From: Paracoccaceae bacterium
GTDB taxonomy: Bacteria; Pseudomonadota; Alphaproteobacteria; Rhodobacterales; Rhodobacteraceae
Length of the DNA stretch: 18,569 nucleotides
Reading direction: 5' to 3'
Assembly: GCA_007123625.1 (NCBI GenBank)
Contig: SKKS01000378.1
Coordinates: forward strand, 1-18,569
In this document: positions 1 through 7,241 of the stretch, piece by piece
How the letters are laid out: each line of letters begins with the position of its first letter
Position numbering within the stretch: the stretch's first letter is position 1
Position numbers and translations under genes: made by a program
The notes under the pieces: generated by a model
Databases searched by the model: none
What the model was told of the DNA's origin: nothing
What the model saw: the letters and a program-made list of their open reading frames with translations, nothing else

Positions 1-917
1 GAGACATATTCATCCAGGCCGACCTCGGCATAGCTCGGGTCCGGGTTCACCCAGCTGACCACGAACAGAGTGTAGCCCTGATCGACGATCCATTTGATCA
101 GGCTGTTGTTGGGTTTCAGGTCCAGGATGTAGAACTTGTTGATCCACGGCGGAAAGATCACCAGCGGCGTGCGATGCACCTGTTCAGTGGTGGGCGCGTA
201 CTGGATCAGTTCGAACATGCGGTTGCGAAACACCACCTTGCCGGGTGTGGTTGCAATGTTCCCGCCGACACGAAACGCCTCTCGGTCGGCTAGGGTGACC
301 AGCAGCTCGCCCTTGTTGGCCTCGACATCGCGCACAAGGTTTTCCAGCCCGCGGACCAGGCTTTCGCCTTCGGTCTCGACCGCCTTGGCCAGCGCGTCGG
401 GGTTGGTGCCCAGAAAATTCGTCGGCGCCATCATGTCCACGATCTGCTGGGTGAAGTATTCGATCCGGCGCTTGTCCTGCTCGTCGACGTTGTCGAGCGC
501 CTGCACCGCATCCTGCACCGCTTCGGAGGCCAGAAGGTACTGCTGCTTGACGAAGTTGAAATAGGGGTGGGATTTCCACAGGGGGTTGGTGAAGCGCCGG
601 TCATCGGGGGTGTGGTCCACAGGCGCCGCCAGCTTGCCGGTGCGCAACGCTTCCTGTGCCTCGACATAGTGCTTCAGCGTCTTGCCCCAGTAATTGACCT
701 GCAACTCAAGGATCTTTGACGGATTGTGCACCGCTTCGGACCAGTACGCCGTGCTGGCCTTCAGGAACAGGCTGTGGTCGGGGGCCTGAAGCTCGGGTTT
801 GGGCATCTCGCGCTGCGCAAGCGCAGAGACAAGCCGCTGCGTCAGCTCCTCGATCCGGGAAAGGTTCTCCTTCAGACGTTCGACCTTTGGCGTATCCTCA
901 TATTCAGAAGTTGTCAT
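1..917 (-). CDS. phaC: Class I poly(3-hydroxyalkanoate) synthase PhaC, N-terminal part (C-terminus beyond left edge)
   Basis: Polymerises (R)-3-hydroxyacyl-CoA into PHA on the surface of cytoplasmic granules. The visible 305 codons start with MTTSEYED at the ATG at 917-915 and run off the window edge. They contain the class I N-terminal domain, including a DRRF..NPLW..HPYF segment (residues about 106-120), then the start of the alpha/beta-hydrolase core with VIFPPWINKFYILDL (about 253-267) and TLFVVSWVNPDPSYA (about 283-297). The cysteine lipase box and the Asp/His of the triad lie outside the window and cannot be checked. The only ribosome-site-like run upstream is a G-stretch about 9 bases before the ATG. 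The gene is transcribed away from phaZ, an arrangement known in Rhodobacterales. Family assignment is secure; intactness is unknown because the gene is cut by the window. Confidence 0.95.
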   Translation of the reverse strand, partial: MTTSEYEDTPKVERLKENLSRIEELTQRLVSALAQREMPKPELQAPDHSLFLKASTAYWSEAVHNPSKILELQVNYWGKTLKHYVEAQEALRTGKLAAPVDHTPDDRRFTNPLWKSHPYFNFVKQQYLLASEAVQDAVQALDNVDEQDKRRIEYFTQQIVDMMAPTNFLGTNPDALAKAVETEGESLVRGLENLVRDVEANKGELLVTLADREAFRVGGNIATTPGKVVFRNRMFELIQYAPTTEQVHRTPLVIFPPWINKFYILDLKPNNSLIKWIVDQGYTLFVVSWVNPDPSYAEVGLDEYV

Positions 918-939
918 AACAGAAAATCCCCCCTATCCT
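911..939 (+). promoter_or_regulatory. Candidate sigma-70-type promoter for phaZ overlapping the phaC start codon
   Basis: TTGTCA (911-916; 5 of 6 to TTGACA), a 17-bp spacer, then TATCCT (934-939; 4 of 6 to TATAAT) reads toward phaZ and would start transcription near 946. The -35 hexamer overlaps the ATG of phaC on the other strand, so polymerase bound here should affect phaC expression. The rest of the 103-bp divergent spacer holds an imperfect CGCAC/GTGCG inverted pair (940-944 and 960-964). No convincing phaC promoter was found. Prediction only. Confidence 0.45.
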
Positions 940-1020
940 CGCACACGCAGCATAACGCCGTGCGGTTCCGGGGGGAAGCGGCGATTCCGAAGCGAACGGG
1001 GTTCCCCGTAAGGAGACGGC

Positions 1021-2307
1021 ATGAAGCATATGGCCACGTACGACCTGATGGAGACGATCAGGAACACGAACGAATGGATGGGCGCATCGGCCCGCGCGTT
1101 CGCGTCCTACCCCGTCTGGGGCATGGTACCGCATCCGTTCTTCAAGATGATGTCGGCCTGGGGGCGGGTCACCGAACGCAGCTTCGCGCGGATGGTGATC
1201 AAGCCCGACTGGGGCGTGCGCACGGTCGTTGGCTCGGACGGGCGCGACCATCTGGTCGAACAAGTGCGCGAGATCAGCCGCCCCTTTGGCGACCTGGTCC
1301 GGTTCAAGGTCCATGGCCGCCCCGAAAAACCCCGCCGCGTGCTTCTGTGCGCGCCGATGTCGGGGCACTATGCAACGCTGCTGCGGTCCACGGTGGCCTC
1401 GCTCCTGCCTGATTGCGAAGTGTGGGTGACGGACTGGCACAACGCGCGCGACATTCCGGTGTCCGAAGGCAAGTTCGATATCGAGGATTACACGCTCTAC
1501 CTCATGGAGTTCATGCGCCATATGGGGCCGGACACGCATGTGATTGCGGTTTGCCAGCCGGTGCCGCTGGCGCTGGCGGCGACAGCCTATCTGGCCGAGC
1601 TTGAGCCCGAAGCGCAGCCACGCACTCTGACACTGATCGGCGGGCCGGTGGACCCGGACGCGGCACCAACCGAAGTCACCGATTTCGGGCGGCGAATCAC
1701 AATGGGTCAGCTGGAACACCTTGCGATCCAGCGCGTAGGCTTCAAGTACCCCGGAGTGGGGCGGCTGGTCTATCCGGGCCTGTTGCAGCTTGCATCGTTC
1801 CTTTCGATGAACGCCGAGCGCCATACCAAGGCCTTTGGCGACAAGATCGCATCCGAAGCCAAGGGCGACGCCGGTGAGCGCGACAAGCACAACCGGTTCT
1901 ATGACGAATATCTGGCCGTAATGGACATGACCGCCGAGTTCTATCTTTCAACGGTCGAGCGGATCTTCAAGGACCGCGAGATCGCGCGGAACGCCTTTGT
2001 GGTGGCGGGGCACCGGATCGACATCGGCAAGATCACGCGCGTGGCGGTCAAGGTGGTCGAAGGCTCCAAGGACGATATCAGCGCGCCCGGGCAGTGTCTT
2101 GCCGCGCTGGACCTGCTGACCGGGCTGGATGACAGCCGCAAGGCCAAGCATCTGGAGGAAGGTGCAGGCCATTACGGCATCTTTGCCGGCAAGAGCTGGC
2201 GCAACAACATCCGCCCGCTGGTGATGGAGTTCATGGACACCCATTCCACGCCGCCCCCCGCCAGCAACGAGCGTCCCCGGATTTCGCTTGCGGCATCGAA
2301 CGGCTGA
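1021..2307 (+). CDS. phaZ: Intracellular poly(3-hydroxybutyrate) depolymerase PhaZ
   Basis: Mobilises stored PHB by hydrolysing granule polymer in the cytoplasm. The 428-aa protein has the length and motifs of the intracellular PhaZ family, and no signal peptide is visible. The nucleophile is a cysteine in place of the usual lipase-box serine: Cys178 in AVCQPVP. This agrees with what is known of the Ralstonia enzyme. The likely partners are Asp352 (GSKDDISAPG) and His384 (GAGHYGIF). The start at 1021 is preceded by AAGGAG at 1010-1015 with a 5-base gap. A second ATG at 1030 would shorten the protein by three residues but fits the ribosome site less well. The gene is divergent from phaC, so making and using the polymer share one control region. 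A hairpin lies 16 bases after the stop. Confidence 0.95.
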   Translation: MKHMATYDLMETIRNTNEWMGASARAFASYPVWGMVPHPFFKMMSAWGRVTERSFARMVIKPDWGVRTVVGSDGRDHLVEQVREISRPFGDLVRFKVHGRPEKPRRVLLCAPMSGHYATLLRSTVASLLPDCEVWVTDWHNARDIPVSEGKFDIEDYTLYLMEFMRHMGPDTHVIAVCQPVPLALAATAYLAELEPEAQPRTLTLIGGPVDPDAAPTEVTDFGRRITMGQLEHLAIQRVGFKYPGVGRLVYPGLLQLASFLSMNAERHTKAFGDKIASEAKGDAGERDKHNRFYDEYLAVMDMTAEFYLSTVERIFKDREIARNAFVVAGHRIDIGKITRVAVKVVEGSKDDISAPGQCLAALDLLTGLDDSRKAKHLEEGAGHYGIFAGKSWRNNIRPLVMEFMDTHSTPPPASNERPRISLAASNG

Positions 2308-2323
2308 CGAAAGCCTTGGGCAA

Positions 2324-2348
2324 TGCCGGGCGTGTAGCGCGCCCGGCA
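2324..2348 (+). terminator. Hairpin after phaZ, possible terminator
   Basis: TGCCGGGCG (2324-2332) pairs perfectly with CGCCCGGCA (2340-2348) across a 7-base loop, starting 16 bases after the phaZ stop. There is no U-run after it, so it may be a transcript-end-protecting or Rho-assisted structure rather than a classical intrinsic terminator. The spacer between the convergent phaZ and TPR genes (2308-2458) holds nothing else I can support. Confidence 0.5.
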
Positions 2349-2458
2349 CGCAGCCCCACGGGATGAAGGCGCCGGTGCGCGCCGATCACACATATGCATG
2401 ACTGAGCAGTGCCCCACGCCGGGCGCTGCTTACGTTTGCCGACGATGGATCGCCCCGG

Positions 2459-3934
2459 TTACGGCCCCCCACGCGATGCGTTCAACCCTGCGCGCGTCTC
2501 GGGTGTGGCAAGCTGGGAATGCAGAAGCTCGAATTGTTCATGCGCCAGTCCGCGCTGCCCCGAATTCAGATACGCATAGGCTCGCAGGATCGCCAGATCG
2601 CGCCGGAGCGACCCCTGCGTCTGCTCAAGCGCATTGAACATGGCAATGGCCTGCCGATGCTCACCCAGCCTGTAGGCGCGCACAGCGCGCTGGTCGAGCA
2701 CAAGGATCTCGATCTCGCGGCGCTGGGACTCGCTGAGCGGTGCGCCCGATGCGATCCGCGCGCCTTCTTCGGTCATCTGCAGCGACAGATGCGCCAGCGC
2801 CAACCCGAAACGCGCATCGCGGGGCACGTTGCCGCCCAGCGCGTTGCCGCGTTCGGCCACAGCGGCGAAGCCTGCCAGCGCTTCGGCCGGTCGATCATGG
2901 GCCAGTGCACACCATGAGCGTTCATAAAGCAGTTCCAGCGACCGTGGACTGGAGGAATTCGCAAGACAGCGGCCCCAGGCTTCGGCCTCCTTGGCTGATC
3001 GGGTCGCCGCGACCCGGTTGTCACCGCGAAGCGGCAGGCTGCGCATCGGGGAATGCGTGGCGGTGACCGGACTTGCGGCCACGGCAACAGGGGCCGCAGC
3101 GGGCGTCGGTGCGGCTTGCCGTGCAGGCGCGGCGGTCCCTGGCGCCTGCGTTGTTGTCACGGGCGCGCTGCTCCCGCCCCGCCCGGCGCGCAATCGCGCC
3201 TCAAGCGCGTTCAGCCGCTCAGGCTGTGCGGGTGACGCGGCGCGTGCGGCGGCGAACAGCTCGGCCATTTCGGCAGGTGTCGCGACCTCGTTGGCCTTTT
3301 CCAGCGTTGGCTCCATATCGGCCTGCCGCGGGCACGAGGTCACCGTGGACCGAAAGGTCGCCACCGCATTCGCCCGTTGCCCGGCTAGTTTGTACATCTC
3401 GGCCAGCCGCCAGGCGTTGTTGATCCGGTCACAGCGCATCAGTTGCGGCGTCCGTCGGGCAATGGCGATCGCTTCAGGCGCGTTCCGGGCGGCTGTTGCA
3501 CGATCGAACCCGGCCTGTGCCTCGTTCAACTCCAGCACGCGCAACATCTCGGCATCCGGCGACCAGTCGGGGTGCGTGCGGCGGTTCTGGTCGATCAGCT
3601 GGCGCGCACCGGCGAAATCCTGGCGTTCGATCCGCTGCCAGACCCCGGCGACATCGGGCCCGGCGTTGCCAGTACCCTGCGCCGGCGCCAGCAGTTCGGA
3701 CAGGTCCGCAGGCGGACGCCAGTCGGGAAACGCCCGGCGCAACCTGCGCATTTCGGCCTGAACCGCCGCCTGGTCGTTCTGTTGCAGATAAAACACCAGC
3801 GCCCGCAAGTCCGCCTGCGTTGCGGTCTGCGCCCAGGCCCCCGGCCCTGCAAGGGGCGCAAGACCTGACAGCACGGCAAACGCCGAGGCCAGCACAACGA
3901 GGCGAAAGCGGGCGGAACTTAGACGGGAACGCAT
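2459..3934 (-). CDS. Exported TPR-like protein, last gene of the cellulose operon (BcsC/BcsK position)
   Basis: The 491-aa precursor has a signal peptide with probable cleavage after AWA35 and is therefore periplasmic or envelope-facing. The N-terminal half is helical with two degenerate copies of a repeat, each ending in a (F/H)PDW.P signature (residues about 69-73 and 121-125). An Ala/Pro/Thr linker (about 254-296) leads to a second helical, TPR-like domain (about 315-480). It occupies the place of the outer-membrane exporter gene bcsC but contains no beta-barrel; BcsC proteins are far longer. Some alphaproteobacterial cellulose operons carry a TPR gene called bcsK in this position, and this may be that protein, but I cannot confirm it. 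The ATG at 3934 lies 16 bases inside the end of bcsZ, indicating translational coupling. Role inferred: periplasmic scaffold for cellulose export. Confidence 0.75.
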   Translation of the reverse strand: MRSRLSSARFRLVVLASAFAVLSGLAPLAGPGAWAQTATQADLRALVFYLQQNDQAAVQAEMRRLRRAFPDWRPPADLSELLAPAQGTGNAGPDVAGVWQRIERQDFAGARQLIDQNRRTHPDWSPDAEMLRVLELNEAQAGFDRATAARNAPEAIAIARRTPQLMRCDRINNAWRLAEMYKLAGQRANAVATFRSTVTSCPRQADMEPTLEKANEVATPAEMAELFAAARAASPAQPERLNALEARLRAGRGGSSAPVTTTQAPGTAAPARQAAPTPAAAPVAVAASPVTATHSPMRSLPLRGDNRVAATRSAKEAEAWGRCLANSSSPRSLELLYERSWCALAHDRPAEALAGFAAVAERGNALGGNVPRDARFGLALAHLSLQMTEEGARIASGAPLSESQRREIEILVLDQRAVRAYRLGEHRQAIAMFNALEQTQGSLRRDLAILRAYAYLNSGQRGLAHEQFELLHSQLATPETRAGLNASRGGP

Positions 3935-5001
3935 TCAGGAAGCACCTTGTTGGCGGCAATCATGGCGAAAAGCTGCAATGTCGCGGGATAGTACGGCTGT
4001 TTCGCGTCGAAGGGCGGGATATCGGCGCCGATGCCGCTGGTGACCGCACAACGCACAAGGCCCGCAAGCGCGCGATAGCCGGGATCAGGGCTGGTATCGA
4101 GCACCACTCCCGAACCGGGTTCCAGCACCGTTGGCACTGCTTCGCCGACGTGAACCACGCGTTCGTACACGCTGGCGATATTGCGCACTGCCGTATGCGT
4201 TTGTTGCCCCGACCAGATCAGGAACAGCGGAACGCGCAGCGCCTCGTAGCCGGTGTTCGACGGCAAGCGCTGCGATGGCATCCAGCCGTCCGCGGACACA
4301 TCGATCCAGTCGGGAACCAGCCCGGCCGCCGCGATTTCCTCGAGCAGCCGCTCGCCATCCGCCGCGCAGACGTCCAGCGCGGTCTGGCCGGTTGCGGCAG
4401 CCAGCTCGCGCATGGCCAACGGCATGTAATACGACGGATTGATGCTGACGGCGTTGTCGTGGACGAAACCATGCGCCGCGGGAAGGAACAGCGTGCTGTT
4501 CGGCCGCGCCGGATTGCGGATCACACAGGTCTGCGTGAGCGCCTGCGCAAGCGAGATCGCACGGGTCATGTAGCGCGCCTCGGTCCAGCGATGCGCGGCG
4601 CGCACCAGGGCCCAGGCATAGAACAGGTCACCATCGCTGGCGTTGTTCGGGTCCGGCACGGGGTTCGGCGAAGCGGGTAGCCAGCGCCACGACAGCAAGC
4701 CGTCCGACCGTTGTGCCAGATGAAGCTCGGTCCATTCGTACATCCGCTCGAAGGCAGCCGCGTCGTCGAACTCGGTCGCCAGAAGCATGCCATAGCCCTG
4801 CCCTTCGGAGTGGCTGGCGTCTTGCTGGAACACGTCGACAACGCGCCCGTCCGGGGCAAGATGCACCTCTTTCCAGGCGCGCCAGACCGCGTCGGCTGCA
4901 TGGCTGAGGTCAACGCTGTCCATGCGGCTTGCAAGGGCACCCCCGGCAGAACCAGCCATCGGCAGCACCGCAAGGGTGCTCAGAAATCTGCGCCTGTTCA
5001 T
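3919..5001 (-). CDS. bcsZ: Endo-1,4-beta-glucanase of glycoside hydrolase family 8 (BcsZ)
   Basis: Periplasmic cellulase that accompanies bacterial cellulose synthases and trims or edits nascent glucan. The 360-aa precursor begins MNRRRFLSTLAVLP, which fits the twin-arginine consensus RRxFL, followed by a hydrophobic stretch and a probable cut after ALA24. GH8 landmarks are Glu66 in SEGQGYGML (general acid) and the NNASDGDLFYAWAL segment with Asp123 and Asp125. At the site where E. coli BcsZ, as I recall, has the catalytic-base Asp in a YDAIR motif, this protein reads YEALR (Glu252). The ATG at 5001 overlaps the bcsB stop in an ATGA, and the 3' end overlaps the next gene by 16 bases, so all three are probably co-translated. 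Confidence 0.92.
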   Translation of the reverse strand: MNRRRFLSTLAVLPMAGSAGGALASRMDSVDLSHAADAVWRAWKEVHLAPDGRVVDVFQQDASHSEGQGYGMLLATEFDDAAAFERMYEWTELHLAQRSDGLLSWRWLPASPNPVPDPNNASDGDLFYAWALVRAAHRWTEARYMTRAISLAQALTQTCVIRNPARPNSTLFLPAAHGFVHDNAVSINPSYYMPLAMRELAAATGQTALDVCAADGERLLEEIAAAGLVPDWIDVSADGWMPSQRLPSNTGYEALRVPLFLIWSGQQTHTAVRNIASVYERVVHVGEAVPTVLEPGSGVVLDTSPDPGYRALAGLVRCAVTSGIGADIPPFDAKQPYYPATLQLFAMIAANKVLPECVPV

Positions 5002-7241
5002 ATATCATGTTCCCGTGTCTTGATGACCAGCCGGAGTGCAAGCGCCGCCGAGATCAGCGCCAGGAAAAACAAGGTCACCACGTAGGTGATCGGACGGGCC
5101 GATACGACATTGCCCATCGCCGGGCGGAAGTTCGAGAACGTCCAGCGATCCAGCATGACCGGACGGCGATCCGGCGCCATCCAGTTGTGCCACTGGCCGT
5201 CATGCCCAAGCACCGACACCTGCCCGCGCGGCCCCTCGCCAAAGGTTCGCGCAGAAATGATGGCCGCCGCGATCGTGCTGACGTCGGCGTCGGGGCTGCG
5301 CATCATCCAGATGTGGTCCGGGCGGCTGTCATCAAGCTGCATGAAGATCGCCTGACCGCTCTGCTTGGTCAGCCAGGTGTTCAGGCGGTTTTCGACGCGC
5401 GGGCTGACCCATTGCAGGAAATCGCCCGCATGTCCGGCAAACCAGTCCCACCACCCGGACAGTGCCGCGCGTGTCCCGCGTGCGTCGCCGACGAGCCGGA
5501 ACGGATCGGGCGCGGCCCTTGCCGGTGTGCCCTGCCCCGAAGCTGGCTGGGTCGGGCGCATCAGAAGGACCTCTTCCAGCAGACGCCGTTCCACCGAATA
5601 CCTCCCCTGCGGGATCGACCCCATGTCATCCAGCGCGATCAGGTGCAACGCCCCTGGTCGGTACCCGGCGGTCGCCCGCGACAATGCAGTCGCCAGCGTG
5701 ATCTGGTCCAATTCGCCGAACGCTCGATGGCTCAGGTCATTCAGGCGAAGGCTGTCGGGGCCCAGCGCGGTGAACGCCAGCCCCATGTCCGCAAGGTACA
5801 TGCTGGGGCTGTAGGGCACGTTGAGGGTCGAGTTCTGGTTGATTTCCAGAACCGCACCGCGCGACGACGAGCACGGCATGTCCGGCGGATCGCCCGGAAT
5901 AAGCATTTCGTAGGACAACACATTTGCCCCGGCGGTCAGCAACCGTGCTTCGAAATCGATGGGGAAGCGCGTGATGTAGCTGTTCGCCTCGTCCAGAAGC
6001 GGTAACATACGGATCGGCGTGCCGTTGATGGACAGGATCAGCACCGACCCTGGCGGCAACCCTTCGGCATAGATGTAGTCAAGCCGCAGCCGCGCCTTTG
6101 CCGCTGTCAGCACCAGCCAGTCATCGGGCAGGCGGAAGGCGATTTCGCGATGCGCATAGCGCTGGGCGTAGCGTTCCGTACGGAACCCGAATTCCGACAG
6201 GCGCACTTCGCGCGCGACATCGATCAGTTGCGGACGTTTGCTTTGCGGCAAGGCCGCCATGTGTTCGGTCAGCCCCGGCAGTTCGTCGGGTGCAGCGCCT
6301 TCGGCGAATTCGATGACCATGACGTGCGCGCCGTCAGCACCGCGCCGAAAACTGACGCGGTTCGCAGGGCCGGGAATGAACGTGACCCGTGCGCGGGAAG
6401 GCGTGTCCGACGCCACGCTCCAGTAGCCAGTAAAGCGATACCCCAGCGGCTGCCCGCCGATGGCACTGCTCAGCCGCTGGGTCAGCAGACCGATCCACGC
6501 CGAGCGCTGCGCATCCAGAAGTTCGGTGCCACGGATCTCGAGCCCGGAATCAAGCCCCGCCTGTGCCGCCAGCCCCATCATGAAACCTTCGGGGCCAGGA
6601 TCGACAGCAGCGGGGTCGACGACAATACCACTTTGCGACAGGTCGATTTCAGTCCAGAGCGCCCACGAAGCATCCGGCCCGCAAAAGATGCGGTGATGCT
6701 GCAGGATCTCGATCGTCACCTCGTTGCGACCTTTCACCAGCACGCCCGGAGGGATCGGCAACTCGGTCGCGGCGACCTGCTCGAACCGATCCAGCTCAAA
6801 GGACCCGATATGCGTGCCATTGACGGAAACACTCGCGGCTGAGCGTTCCGGCAGCACGTTCACGGTCGAAATGCTGGCAACGCGCAGCGTGTCGGACAGG
6901 GTCGGATCGGCCACATGCAAGGAAAACACCTCGCGGTGGTGCTCGCCGGTGAAGCGCCAGAGGTTTCCTTGTTGCTGTTGACTGACGTGCACCGGACGCA
7001 ACGGCGCAACCCACAGGTCGGGTGCGCTGCGGGTGGGGTCCTCGGCGCGGCGGCGGGTGTCGGAAAAACGCTCCTCGAAGATCGGAGGGGCGTCGAGCAG
7101 ATCCTCAACACCGGAATCATCAAACGGGATTGCGATCACGCCCGTGCCGGATTGCGCCAACGCTGGCGATACAAGTGACAGACCCAGCACCAGCGCGGCG
7201 GCCATGACGGCAACTGGGGGAGTGAGGTGAAGGGCGTTCAT
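4998..7241 (-). CDS. bcsB: Cellulose synthase regulatory/periplasmic subunit BcsB
   Basis: Periplasmic partner of BcsA that guides the emerging glucan chain and supplies a C-terminal membrane helix needed for activity (known from the Rhodobacter BcsA-BcsB complex). I place the start at the ATG at 7241, not at a longer upstream frame: it follows GGAGG with an 8-base gap, overlaps the bcsA stop as ATGA, and gives a proper signal peptide (MNALHLTPP..., cut after SPALA). The 747-aa product has conserved stretches such as VSVNGTHIGSFELDRF and HHRIFCGPDASWALWTEIDL and ends with a membrane anchor near residues 715-738 plus a short KTREHDI tail. It lies between bcsA and bcsZ with 4-base overlaps on both sides. 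Confidence 0.95.
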   Translation of the reverse strand: MNALHLTPPVAVMAAALVLGLSLVSPALAQSGTGVIAIPFDDSGVEDLLDAPPIFEERFSDTRRRAEDPTRSAPDLWVAPLRPVHVSQQQQGNLWRFTGEHHREVFSLHVADPTLSDTLRVASISTVNVLPERSAASVSVNGTHIGSFELDRFEQVAATELPIPPGVLVKGRNEVTIEILQHHRIFCGPDASWALWTEIDLSQSGIVVDPAAVDPGPEGFMMGLAAQAGLDSGLEIRGTELLDAQRSAWIGLLTQRLSSAIGGQPLGYRFTGYWSVASDTPSRARVTFIPGPANRVSFRRGADGAHVMVIEFAEGAAPDELPGLTEHMAALPQSKRPQLIDVAREVRLSEFGFRTERYAQRYAHREIAFRLPDDWLVLTAAKARLRLDYIYAEGLPPGSVLILSINGTPIRMLPLLDEANSYITRFPIDFEARLLTAGANVLSYEMLIPGDPPDMPCSSSRGAVLEINQNSTLNVPYSPSMYLADMGLAFTALGPDSLRLNDLSHRAFGELDQITLATALSRATAGYRPGALHLIALDDMGSIPQGRYSVERRLLEEVLLMRPTQPASGQGTPARAAPDPFRLVGDARGTRAALSGWWDWFAGHAGDFLQWVSPRVENRLNTWLTKQSGQAIFMQLDDSRPDHIWMMRSPDADVSTIAAAIISARTFGEGPRGQVSVLGHDGQWHNWMAPDRRPVMLDRWTFSNFRPAMGNVVSARPITYVVTLFFLALISAALALRLVIKTREHDI

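Noticed and set aside
904..1890. 328-codon minus-strand frame opposite phaZ
   Set aside because: Shadow of phaZ; also overlaps the phaC start and has no family features.
3496..4680. 394-codon plus-strand frame opposite bcsZ and the TPR gene
   Set aside because: Basic low-complexity translation crossing two real genes on the other strand; no ribosome site.
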